DNA of 16,258 bases from JAGLCW01 sp964422555 (lineage in GTDB: Bacteria; Caldisericota; Caldisericia; UBA6126): contig CAYRBR010000035.1 of assembly GCA_964422555.1 (NCBI GenBank), forward strand, positions 1 to 16,258, given 5' to 3'. Made by a program: the position numbers and the translations under genes. Shown here piece by piece: positions 7,632 to 15,273 of the stretch; the first letter of the stretch is position 1; each line of letters starts with the position of its first letter. The notes under the pieces are model-generated. The model was not told the origin of the DNA. It did no database searches and saw only the letters and a program-made list of their open reading frames with translations.

Positions 7632-8186
7632 ATGACAGTTCGTCGATTAATCACGATGAGCATTTTCCTTGCACTGCTAATTATTAGCTCGTATGTTTTT
7701 ATCTATTTTGGACCTGTACCTTATACACTCCAAACCCTTTTTATTTTTTTAACTGGATTGTTTTTGGGAGAAAAATTAGCACCTGCTACAGTTTTTGTGT
7801 GGATTATATTAGGCTTGGCAGGAATCCCTGTTTTTGCCGGGGGAAAAGCAGGTTTATTAACGGTAGTAAAACCCACAGGGGGATTTCTTATTGGATTTAT
7901 TTTTGCTACCTGGGTTATTGGTTTGGTCCTAAAAAAATCCGGAGTTCACTATTACTCTATTCTTGGTAGCATGCTTATTGGGTTAGTAGTTATTTATATG
8001 TTTGGGACAGCGGGAGTATATTTCAGTTTTCAGTATTTTTTAAACGAACCGATATCTTTGTCTGATGCATTCAAAATGGGGTGTATTCCTTTTATCATTC
8101 CGGATCTGCTAAAAGTCTTTCTTGCAAGTCTTATTGGCTATAAGGGATATTCAATTTTACATAAAATGGGAAAGGTGCCCGTATGA
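7632..8186 (+). CDS. bioY: BioY biotin transporter substrate-binding (S) component
   Basis: BioY is the membrane S component for biotin uptake, usually working with an ECF energizing module. The 184-residue protein is mostly hydrophobic, with about six membrane segments. Family patterns include GPVPYTLQTLFIFLTGLFLG near residues 27-46, then LGLAGIPVFAGG and PTGGFLIGF near residues 60-95. The ATG at 7632 is preferred over a TTG at 7620 that lies inside accA; the ribosome site is weak and the gap to accA is one base. No ATPase or T component is encoded nearby, so it either shares an ECF module made elsewhere or works alone. Its position after accDA fits a role in supplying biotin to acetyl-CoA carboxylase. 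Its stop overlaps the next gene as ATGA. Confidence 0.93.
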   Translation: MTVRRLITMSIFLALLIISSYVFIYFGPVPYTLQTLFIFLTGLFLGEKLAPATVFVWIILGLAGIPVFAGGKAGLLTVVKPTGGFLIGFIFATWVIGLVLKKSGVHYYSILGSMLIGLVVIYMFGTAGVYFSFQYFLNEPISLSDAFKMGCIPFIIPDLLKVFLASLIGYKGYSILHKMGKVPV

Positions 8187-9154
8187 CATTTCCTTGTTCA
8201 ACATATTTTATAATTGTTGTGATTGCAGTTGTCTGTACCCTTCTTTCTGTACCACTATGGATGAAAATAGGCCACAAACTTGGAATTGTGGATAATCCAA
8301 ACAAAAAAGAGCTGGATAAGTGTGGAAATGAGAGAACGAAGGTACACACAAAAATTACTCCTTTAACAGGGGGAGTTGCTTTATTTATTTCGTTTTGGAT
8401 TGCCGTTTTAATCTGCACGGGCATATCGGTTCAAATTCTTGGAATTTTCCTGGGATCTCTATTTATTGTAGTGGTAATGGGCCTGGATGATAAATACGAT
8501 CTTCGACCAGGTGTAAAACTGTTAGCACAAATTATTGCTGCTTCCATTCCATTATTCTTTGGTGTACAAATACGTTTTATTTCAAATCCTTCTACTGGTC
8601 AATATTTTGACATCGGTTTCTGGGGTATTGTGCTTAGTATCATTTGGGGAGTTGCCTTTATGAATGCAATGAACCTAATTGATGGATTAGATGGTTTGGC
8701 TTCCGGTATTGCAGGAATTGCCTGTTTGGCCATGTTTGTAGTTGGATACTTAAGTGGATTTGGGACACCTGCATTAATGGCAATAGCACTAAGTGCTTGT
8801 TGTTTCACTTTTTTGAAATTTAACTTTTATCCCTCCTGTGTGTTTCTAGGAGATAGTGGAGCTCATTTTCTTGGATATATGATTGCCATGATTTCTATTT
8901 GGGCTGGATTGAAAACTACTTCTAGTGTGGTATTACTGGTTGCTCTTGTTGGATTTGGGATCCCAATTTTTGACATTATCTTTTCAATTGTAACTCGATC
9001 CCGAAAAGGAAAAAAAATCTACGAAGCAGATTTAGAGAATATTCATTATCAGTTACACAGAAAAAAGGGATGGGGCCAAAGAAGAATAGCCATTGTATTT
9101 TACGCAATCACCGCTTTATTGTGTCTGATTCCTATTTTGTTGTTATACTTGTAG
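8183..9154 (+). CDS. WecA/TagO-type polyprenyl-phosphate glycosyl-1-phosphate transferase
   Basis: This member of the MraY/WecA membrane family moves a sugar-1-phosphate, probably GlcNAc-1-P, from a UDP-sugar to undecaprenyl phosphate on the cytoplasmic face. That is the first step of many wall or capsule polymers. It is 323 residues with about ten membrane segments. Conserved acidic sites are DD at 102-103 (MGLDDKYDL) and the NLIDGLDGLA block at 164-173 with Asp167 and Asp170; FLGDSGAHFLG at 221-231 is also typical. The cytoplasmic HxHH motif of WecA and TagO appears as N-I-H-Y at 286-289, so only the middle His is kept, and the substrate is therefore less certain. It is not MraY, since it lacks a mur/fts neighbourhood and fits the WecA branch better. 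The next gene is a UDP-GlcNAc 2-epimerase, consistent with a GlcNAc/ManNAc polymer. Confidence 0.88.
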   Translation: MTFPCSTYFIIVVIAVVCTLLSVPLWMKIGHKLGIVDNPNKKELDKCGNERTKVHTKITPLTGGVALFISFWIAVLICTGISVQILGIFLGSLFIVVVMGLDDKYDLRPGVKLLAQIIAASIPLFFGVQIRFISNPSTGQYFDIGFWGIVLSIIWGVAFMNAMNLIDGLDGLASGIAGIACLAMFVVGYLSGFGTPALMAIALSACCFTFLKFNFYPSCVFLGDSGAHFLGYMIAMISIWAGLKTTSSVVLLVALVGFGIPIFDIIFSIVTRSRKGKKIYEADLENIHYQLHRKKGWGQRRIAIVFYAITALLCLIPILLLYL

Positions 9155-9178
9155 ACAAGTTTGTACATTGAGGTTAGT

Positions 9179-10327
9179 ATGAAGAAACCACGAATTATGA
9201 TTGTCTTTGGTACGAGACCGGAAGCTATTAAAATGGCTCCCTTGGTTCGATTATTTAAAAACGATCCTTTCTTTGAAACAAAAGTACTTCTCACTGCTCA
9301 ACACAGAGAAATGCTGGATCAGGTAATGGATTTGTTTTCGATTCAGGGTGATTACGATCTGAACCTAATGAAAGATAAGCAGACACTAGAGTCAATCACA
9401 ACGGGTGTAATCCAAAAAACTGGAAAAATATTCCAGGAGTGGAAACCCGACTTGGTTTTTGTACATGGAGATACTACTACAACATTTGCTGCTTCGCTTG
9501 CCGCTTTTTATCAGCATATCCCTATTGGACACATTGAAGCTGGTTTACGATCAGATGATTTACAAAATCCTTTTCCTGAAGAAATGAATCGAAAATTAAC
9601 CGATCAAATCACAACACTTCATTTCTGTCCAACTCTTCATGCAAAAGAGAACATTTTAAAAGAGAATTGTCTGCAAGATCATATATATGTTACAGGCAAT
9701 ACAGTGGTAGATAGCCTGCTTTGGGTTACTTCTCAGAAAAATACAGAAGCAGTTTCTACACAACAAAATAATGAGAAAAAAACTATATTAATGACAATGC
9801 ATCGACGAGAGTCCTGGGGGAAACCAATTGAAAATGTGAGTAAAGCGGTGCGCGACATTACTGAAAAACACCAGAATATTCAAATTATTTTCCCAATCCA
9901 CAAAAATCCAGTTGTTCGAGAATCTGTTTATCCTTATCTTTTGAATCTGGAAAGAGTGCAGCTTGTAGAGCCAATGGATTACGAACAATTTGTGAACGCA
10001 ATGAAAAAAGCTCATATTATTGTATCCGACTCGGGTGGGGTGCAGGAAGAAGCACCTACTTTTGGGATTCCCGTTTTATTAACTCGAAAAGTAACCGAAC
10101 GACCAGAGGGGATTAATTGTGGTGTCGTAAAAATTGTGGGAACTGAATACGATTCCGTGTTTACAGAGTTGGATGCATTATTAACAGAAGAATCTTATTA
10201 TCAATCCATGTCTCTTCCTGAAAACCCTTTTGGGGATGGACTGGCATCGAAGAGAATTCTTGGAATTGTAAGAAACTTTTTTAATCTACCTCCTTTGGAA
10301 CATCCAGTTAAAGAGTTTGAGAAATGA
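9179..10327 (+). CDS. wecB: UDP-N-acetylglucosamine 2-epimerase (non-hydrolysing)
   Basis: This cytoplasmic enzyme interconverts UDP-GlcNAc and UDP-ManNAc, giving ManNAc for teichoic-acid-like or capsule polymers. The 382-residue product is of normal length. Motifs in order are FGTRPEAIKMAPLV at the N-terminus, HGDTTTTFA, GHIEAGLRS, NPFPEEMNRKLTD, MHRRESWG and DSGGVQEEAPTFGIPVL. These include the Asp, two Glu and His positions known to be catalytic in WecB. The ATG at 9179 is preferred because TGAGGT ends five bases upstream; a TTG at 9161 would add six unlikely residues. A 24-base gap separates it from the WecA-like gene, and it overlaps murA as ATGA. The synonym mnaA is used in Gram-positives. 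Confidence 0.95.
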   Translation: MKKPRIMIVFGTRPEAIKMAPLVRLFKNDPFFETKVLLTAQHREMLDQVMDLFSIQGDYDLNLMKDKQTLESITTGVIQKTGKIFQEWKPDLVFVHGDTTTTFAASLAAFYQHIPIGHIEAGLRSDDLQNPFPEEMNRKLTDQITTLHFCPTLHAKENILKENCLQDHIYVTGNTVVDSLLWVTSQKNTEAVSTQQNNEKKTILMTMHRRESWGKPIENVSKAVRDITEKHQNIQIIFPIHKNPVVRESVYPYLLNLERVQLVEPMDYEQFVNAMKKAHIIVSDSGGVQEEAPTFGIPVLLTRKVTERPEGINCGVVKIVGTEYDSVFTELDALLTEESYYQSMSLPENPFGDGLASKRILGIVRNFFNLPPLEHPVKEFEK

Positions 10328-11601
10328 GCCAATTTGTTATTCAAGGAAACAAAAGTCTTTCTGGAACAGTTCGCATATCGGGTTCAAAGAATGCAGCTTT
10401 ACCTTTAATTACTGCAACTGTATTAATTAAAGCACCTGTTGAGATCTCGAATATCCCGGATATGGGAGATATAAGAATATTAATTAGGATTATGGAAAAA
10501 TTAGGAGTGAAGGTTGATCGTATCAGTGAAGATACCTATCGATTTGATGCTTCGGGAGAAATCCAGTCTGATTTAAGCAGCATTAAAGAAGTGAGTAATA
10601 TCCGAGGTTCTCAAACTCTTTTGGGGGCAATACTTGGAAGAAATAATGAAGTAATGCTACCTATTTTAGGGGGTTGCCGAATAGGATCCAGACCAATGGA
10701 TATTCACTTCCAGGGTTTGCAAAAGCTGGGTGCCAATATTGAAAATATCGGAAACCGAAAGTACTTCAAAACGAAACAGTTAAAAGGAACACATATCTAC
10801 CTGGATTATTCTTCTGTTGGAGCTACAGAGAATATTATATTGGCTGCTATGAATGCAGAAGGCATTACTATTATTGAGAATGCAGCACAAGAGCCAGAAA
10901 TTGTAGATTTAGTATATTTTCTTAATAAAGCGGGAGCAAGAATTTCCGGGCTAGGGTCTCGAACGATCCAAATTATTGGAAAGTCGAATTTGCATTCAGT
11001 TGAATACCCGGTAATGCCAGATCGTATTGAGACAGGCACTTTTATGATTGCAGCTGCCATTACAAAAGGGTGTATAGAGATTGAAAAGTGCAGTGTTCAG
11101 GATATGAGTGCATTGCTTTTTAAATTAAGAGACATCGGAGCTGATGTTAACATTAAAGGTCAAACTACTTTGGCTGTTACAATGAAAGAAAGACCCCTTT
11201 CTTTTTCAATTCGAACCATGCCTTTCCCCGGTTTTCCAACCGATTTACAATCACCCATACTTGCACTAGCCTGTTATGCCAAGGGAACAAGTATGATTAC
11301 TGAAACTGTTTATGAGAACCGATTTAATGTTGTTCCTGAATTACGAAAAATGGGAGCCATCATTATGACTGATAACAAAACGGGTACTGTTACTGGAATT
11401 GACAGAATGTTTGGTTCCGAGGTAGAGTGTCCTGATTTACGTGGAGGTTCTTCATTGATACTAGCTGCATTAGCAGCGGAAGGTACTTCTTATGTAAAAA
11501 ACGTAGCCATTGTTGATAGAGGATATCAATCCATTGAAAAAAAATTACAGAATCTTGGTGCCTCAATTGTGAGAGTGGAGGATGAACATGACAATTCTTG
11601 A
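10324..11601 (+). CDS. murA: UDP-N-acetylglucosamine 1-carboxyvinyltransferase (MurA)
   Basis: MurA transfers enolpyruvate from PEP to UDP-GlcNAc, the committed step of peptidoglycan synthesis. The 425-residue protein is of usual length. Lys22 and Asn23 lie in GSKNAALP, the active-site Cys118 in GGCRIGSRPMD and the Asp in GFPTDLQ. Cys at the loop position predicts fosfomycin sensitivity, as opposed to the Asp variants. Two stretches differ from the common sequence: NIRGSQTLLGAIL near 92-104 and DLRGGSSLILAA near the end, where RAS is more usual. This may be one of two MurA copies in the genome, as in many Bacillota. It competes for the same UDP-GlcNAc pool as the upstream epimerase and transferase. 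Its last 14 bases overlap the next gene. Confidence 0.93.
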   Translation: MSQFVIQGNKSLSGTVRISGSKNAALPLITATVLIKAPVEISNIPDMGDIRILIRIMEKLGVKVDRISEDTYRFDASGEIQSDLSSIKEVSNIRGSQTLLGAILGRNNEVMLPILGGCRIGSRPMDIHFQGLQKLGANIENIGNRKYFKTKQLKGTHIYLDYSSVGATENIILAAMNAEGITIIENAAQEPEIVDLVYFLNKAGARISGLGSRTIQIIGKSNLHSVEYPVMPDRIETGTFMIAAAITKGCIEIEKCSVQDMSALLFKLRDIGADVNIKGQTTLAVTMKERPLSFSIRTMPFPGFPTDLQSPILALACYAKGTSMITETVYENRFNVVPELRKMGAIIMTDNKTGTVTGIDRMFGSEVECPDLRGGSSLILAALAAEGTSYVKNVAIVDRGYQSIEKKLQNLGASIVRVEDEHDNS

Positions 11602-12187
11602 TGAAAAAGGAAAACTCTTTGGATGGATTAACATCATCGATTTAGGAGTATTGCTTCTGGTTCTTTTGCTGGTTGTAATGAGTGTTCGTTTTGTCACGAA
11701 GAAACAAACAGCTGTGCAAGGGAAAGATTATTACTTGTTAAAGGTTCGTGCAACAAGTTTGGGGCCTGAAGTAGCAGATACAATCAAAAAAGGGCTTGAT
11801 ATTTATACTCCAGAAGGAGCTTATTTCGGATTTGTCACCACCAATCCAGAAGTCGGACCAACACAGGTGTATGTAACTTCTCCACAAGGTATGCTTGTAC
11901 CTCGAGCACAACCCAAAATGATGGATGCCACGTTTACATTTGTATGTTCTGTTCCTCAGGGCAGTGCAGAAATCAAGTATGGGAATCAGTCGTTTAAAGC
12001 AGGAGCGAAAGGATTCATTGAATCTCATTTTACAAAGTACACCATTTTTGTTTTGTCGATTCAACCTTTAACTCATGAGGAAGTAAATGCACTAAAAGAA
12101 GAAGTAATAGAAACATTTCCTCCCGAATCAAAAGAGAGTGGGGAAAAGGATCCATCTTCAGCAGAAAATACTGATTCCAATCCATAA
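11588..12187 (+). CDS. DUF4330-like single-pass membrane protein
   Basis: This is a 199-residue protein of unknown function. The N-terminal block LDEKGKLFGWINIIDLGVLL matches what I know of the DUF4330 family, which begins with DEKG.LFG.INIID followed by one membrane helix. The helix spans about residues 16-36, with the rest probably outside. The outer part contains a beta-rich middle and an acidic tail after about residue 170 (ESKESGEKDPSS), likely disordered. The ATG at 11588 is preferred over one at 11582 because GGAGG at 11577-11581 lies six bases upstream of it. The gene overlaps murA by 14 bases and murJ by one (TAATG). Its neighbours suggest a part in wall-polymer assembly or export, but no function should be assigned from this. 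Confidence 0.8.
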   Translation: MTILDEKGKLFGWINIIDLGVLLLVLLLVVMSVRFVTKKQTAVQGKDYYLLKVRATSLGPEVADTIKKGLDIYTPEGAYFGFVTTNPEVGPTQVYVTSPQGMLVPRAQPKMMDATFTFVCSVPQGSAEIKYGNQSFKAGAKGFIESHFTKYTIFVLSIQPLTHEEVNALKEEVIETFPPESKESGEKDPSSAENTDSNP

Positions 12188-13725
12188 TGAATATTCGATC
12201 TCTTTTTAAAAACGCTGGTATTGTAACATTTGGAGCACTTTGTAGTCGAATTTTGGGATTGGCAAGAGAAACTGCTATCAATAACCGATTTGGCTTAACA
12301 GCTCAAACAGATGCTTATGCAGTGGGTTCCTATATTCCCATTACGTTATCGAATATGCTGGTATCGGGTATTGTTGCAGCTGTTTTTATTCCTTTATTCT
12401 CACAGCTGGTAGCACAAGAAAAAAGAGAAGAGTTAAAGAATATTATTACTGTCACAGTTAACCAATTTGTCTTGTTTATGATTATTGCTATAGCCGTTTT
12501 ATATGTATTAGCTCCCTGGGTCGTGAAGTTGCAAGCTCCTAAATTTGATGCTGAAAGATTATATTATGGGATTAGTATTTTCCGTATTGCTTTGCCCTCT
12601 ATATTATTTCTTGGGCTGGCAGCTTTATCATCCGGTATTCTAAACTCTATCAAAATATTTGGCATTCCTACCTTGGGTGGAATTATATTTAATGCAACCA
12701 TTGTTGTCATTACACTTGCTTATGGTCATGTGTGGGGGATTAATGCAGTTGCCTACGCATTAGTGCTGGGAGCATTGGGTCAATTCTTAATCCAATATAT
12801 TTGGGTAGAGAAGCATCATCTGGGGTACCGATTCAAACCAACTTTGTATCACCCTGCTATGAAAGAGCTGTATGCTCTTATACTTCCAGTACTGGTTGGT
12901 TCAGGCATAAACTATTTAGCTCCATTAGTTAATAATATGATTGGATCGCAACTAGCAAAAGGATACCTGGCTTCTCTCCATACCGCCTTTAAAGTATCTC
13001 AGTTTCCCATTGGAATATTTGCTTTAGCAGTATCTAGTGTTGTATTTCCTAGCCTGGCAGAGCACGTTTCAAAAAAAGATGACAAAAGCGTGCAAAGTAA
13101 TGTACAGTGGGCCATTAAGTTTGTATTAATGATAATGTTGCCTGCTACAATAGGATTGGTAGCTATCAGTACGCCGGTTGTACGACTATTGTTTGAATCT
13201 GGGGAGTTTACTGCTTTGGATACGGCGATCACTTCTCCTGCCGTACAACTATACTGTATAGCACTCATTCCTTGGTCACTAACTGCAATTTTGGTCAAAA
13301 TCCTATATTCATGCAAAGATACAGTAACTCCGGTATATGTAGCAATTGCAACAATTGTAGTACTGGTCATTGCCAATTTATCTTTAATAGGACCTATGGG
13401 ACATCTTGGACTAGCTTTAGGTTCTGCAATATCAGGAGTTTTCAATACAATAGTACTATGGATCATTATAAAGAAACGCTATCCTGCCTATTTAATTGTA
13501 ACTCCTTTAAAGAAAACAGGAATCCTTAGTTTAATTGGTTCATTGTTAATGTTTTCTGCTATTTTATATACAAACCATTTGCTTTTGCCGTATTTAACAT
13601 TGTCTTCAAAATGGATGCAGTTAGAACAAGTGGTATTGCTTGTAGCAGTAGGATTTGCAATTTATTCCATTTTTATATATTCGTTTGATAAGGCTGATAT
13701 AAAGGAAGTGATGGGTCGATCATGA
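12187..13725 (+). CDS. murJ: lipid II flippase MurJ (MviN family)
   Basis: MurJ is a MOP-superfamily membrane protein that flips lipid II to the outer face for peptidoglycan assembly. The 512-residue length and about 14 hydrophobic segments fit the family. The N-terminus contains the characteristic CSRILGLARE with Arg21 and Arg27, then TDAYAVGSYIP and LVSGIVAAVFIPLFSQL. KVSQFPIGIFALAVSSVVFPSLAEH near residue 270 is also typical. The RRxFAEG-type arginines of proteobacterial MurJ are not seen in the 50-60 region, as is common outside that group. A role in moving another polyprenyl-linked oligosaccharide of this cluster is possible, because related MOP proteins do so. It starts with TAATG overlap and ends with ATGA overlap to the LCP gene. 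Confidence 0.92.
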   Translation: MNIRSLFKNAGIVTFGALCSRILGLARETAINNRFGLTAQTDAYAVGSYIPITLSNMLVSGIVAAVFIPLFSQLVAQEKREELKNIITVTVNQFVLFMIIAIAVLYVLAPWVVKLQAPKFDAERLYYGISIFRIALPSILFLGLAALSSGILNSIKIFGIPTLGGIIFNATIVVITLAYGHVWGINAVAYALVLGALGQFLIQYIWVEKHHLGYRFKPTLYHPAMKELYALILPVLVGSGINYLAPLVNNMIGSQLAKGYLASLHTAFKVSQFPIGIFALAVSSVVFPSLAEHVSKKDDKSVQSNVQWAIKFVLMIMLPATIGLVAISTPVVRLLFESGEFTALDTAITSPAVQLYCIALIPWSLTAILVKILYSCKDTVTPVYVAIATIVVLVIANLSLIGPMGHLGLALGSAISGVFNTIVLWIIIKKRYPAYLIVTPLKKTGILSLIGSLLMFSAILYTNHLLLPYLTLSSKWMQLEQVVLLVAVGFAIYSIFIYSFDKADIKEVMGRS

Positions 13726-14738
13726 TGAAAGAAAACAATCAGAAAAAGAAAAAAAGCACCCTTGTATTTTGGGTCATTTTTATCATTATCATTGGCATTA
13801 TTGGCACGGCTGGGTTTTATATCTATCAGATCATGAACCAACTGGATACAACTTCTGAAGAAGGAAAGACAATTCGAGAGAACTATAGTATTGATTGGTC
13901 AGGTCGAATGAATATCTTAGTAATAGGATGCGATGAACGCGAGCACTTGAATTTAGGAATACGTGCTGATACGCTTGTTATTGCAAACCTTGACTTGAAA
14001 AATAAAATTGTACGCATTATGTCCATTCCACGAGATGCCTGGGTAGAAATTCCAGGACATGGTTGCTACGACAAAATTAATTCTACTTTAAATCCCTATT
14101 ATTTTTCAGATGGGGGTGTTGGACTAACTCTAAAAACAGTGGAAAACCTGTTGAATATTCCTGTAAAATTATATGTAAAGACCAACTTTGATACATTTAA
14201 AGACGTTGTAGATGCCCTAGGTGGTATTGTCTATACTGTGGAAAAAGATATGTATTATGTAGATCCAACAGATCCAGAAACAGTTATAAACCTGAAAAAG
14301 GGAGAACAACAATTAGATGGAGAAAAAGCCCTTCAGTATTGTCGTTTTCGATGGGATGCGCAGGGTGATTTTGTTCTGGATTATGAAGGGAATCAATGTG
14401 GTCGTACAGCCCGACAGATTAAATTTCTAAAAGCATTGGCATCCAAAGTTGCTCAAACAAAGAATCTTCTTACGATTAACAGTATCATAAATATTGTTGT
14501 GAAAGACACTGATACCAATATTGATTCATCTGAAATGTTGAAAACTGCTTTACTTTTTAGAAATCTTGACATAAATGAACAATTGGAATCGATTGCATTT
14601 CCTGGTCAACTTGGTTGGGAAAATCATATTTCTGTAATTATCCCCCAAGAAGACGAATTAGAAGAAATCGTACAAACGCAATTCCGGGATCCTGCAAATC
14701 AAAACGAATTGGAAGATGAAACGGGAACAGATGAATAA
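13722..14738 (+). CDS. LytR-CpsA-Psr (LCP) family wall polymer ligase
   Basis: LCP proteins move polyprenyl-pyrophosphate-linked polymers onto peptidoglycan outside the cell. The 338-residue product has a basic N-terminus, one membrane helix at about 14-37, and then the LCP domain from about 63. Visible motifs are NILVIGCDERE, RADTLVIANLD, SIPRD at 101-105 with Arg104 and Asp105, DKINSTLNPYYFSDGG, FDTFKDVVDALGGI and the GRTARQ segment at 227-232. About nine residues (VLDYEGNQC, 218-226) are inserted between GDF and GRTARQ, which normally adjoin. Four cysteines (70, 115, 207, 226) all lie in the extracytoplasmic part and could form disulfides. An acidic tail closes the protein. It implies a wall that carries covalently bound secondary polymer, probably made by the neighbouring genes. 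Confidence 0.93.
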   Translation: MMKENNQKKKKSTLVFWVIFIIIIGIIGTAGFYIYQIMNQLDTTSEEGKTIRENYSIDWSGRMNILVIGCDEREHLNLGIRADTLVIANLDLKNKIVRIMSIPRDAWVEIPGHGCYDKINSTLNPYYFSDGGVGLTLKTVENLLNIPVKLYVKTNFDTFKDVVDALGGIVYTVEKDMYYVDPTDPETVINLKKGEQQLDGEKALQYCRFRWDAQGDFVLDYEGNQCGRTARQIKFLKALASKVAQTKNLLTINSIINIVVKDTDTNIDSSEMLKTALLFRNLDINEQLESIAFPGQLGWENHISVIIPQEDELEEIVQTQFRDPANQNELEDETGTDE

Positions 14739-15273
14739 CAACTCAATCTTTCAAAATAGTATTACCGGGAGGCTATGTAGAACTGTATCAACTTATTGGA
14801 GAAACTCTCTTTTTTTTAACACGTTTTCTTCTATGGGTAACTGGTTCCATGATGTTTCCCAAAACAGTCGATTCATTCAATGGCTAACAAACAGTTCCTG
14901 TGGAATTTCTACCTGGTTTCAGAATAGTTTTCTGGTTACTGCATGCATTCCCTTTATATTCAACTTTGCAGAAACTTGCATGAAGAGAGTTAAGAACGTG
15001 TTTAACAATAGCATAACCGAACAGGTTCTTTTAAAGCTCCGAAGAGACCTGAAAGAAAATGGTATTAGCTGTATATTTTCTTTTTTCTTTAGCTTCATAG
15101 TTGTATTTGTGGGTTGTACGTTGTTTTTTGGAGTTGGGTTTAGTAGACAGGCAGTATACCTTTTATTTGGGGTAATAGTGGCTACATTTATTCTTTCTTT
15201 TATTCATGTTTCTCCCCGTATTGTGATTCAGGAGAGTAAGGTATGGCAATGGATCAACCAAATCTTTCAGTAA
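14731..15273 (+). CDS. unrecognised membrane protein with 20-residue NS repeats
   Basis: I do not recognise this 180-residue protein. From the ATG at 14731, Asn-Ser pairs occur at 4-5, 25-26, 45-46 and 65-66, so the N-terminal part is built of near-20-residue units rich in aromatic residues (WRNSLFF, QNSRFIQWL, WFQNSFLV). A further NS falls at 93-94, and the C-terminus has QESKVWQWINQ, very like QNSRFIQWLTN at 44-54. Two membrane helices lie at about 114-137 and 142-158, with a charged stretch (KLRRDLKEN) before them. An in-frame ATG at 14716 adds five residues and would overlap LCP further; neither has a good ribosome site. It overlaps LCP by 8 bases and the ligase-like gene by 31. It may assist the neighbouring polymerase or ligase, but this is only inference from position. 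Confidence 0.75.
   Translation: MNNNSIFQNSITGRLCRTVSTYWRNSLFFNTFSSMGNWFHDVSQNSRFIQWLTNSSCGISTWFQNSFLVTACIPFIFNFAETCMKRVKNVFNNSITEQVLLKLRRDLKENGISCIFSFFFSFIVVFVGCTLFFGVGFSRQAVYLLFGVIVATFILSFIHVSPRIVIQESKVWQWINQIFQ
15230..15236 (+). promoter_or_regulatory. ribosome binding site of the O-antigen ligase-like gene
   Basis: AGGAGAG lies inside the preceding gene, six bases before the ATG at 15243. It supports a real start there despite the 31-base overlap. Confidence 0.6.

Noticed and set aside
9155..9178. Possible terminator or promoter in the 24-base gap before wecB.
   Set aside because: No inverted repeat with a T run is visible, and the space is filled by the ribosome site of wecB.
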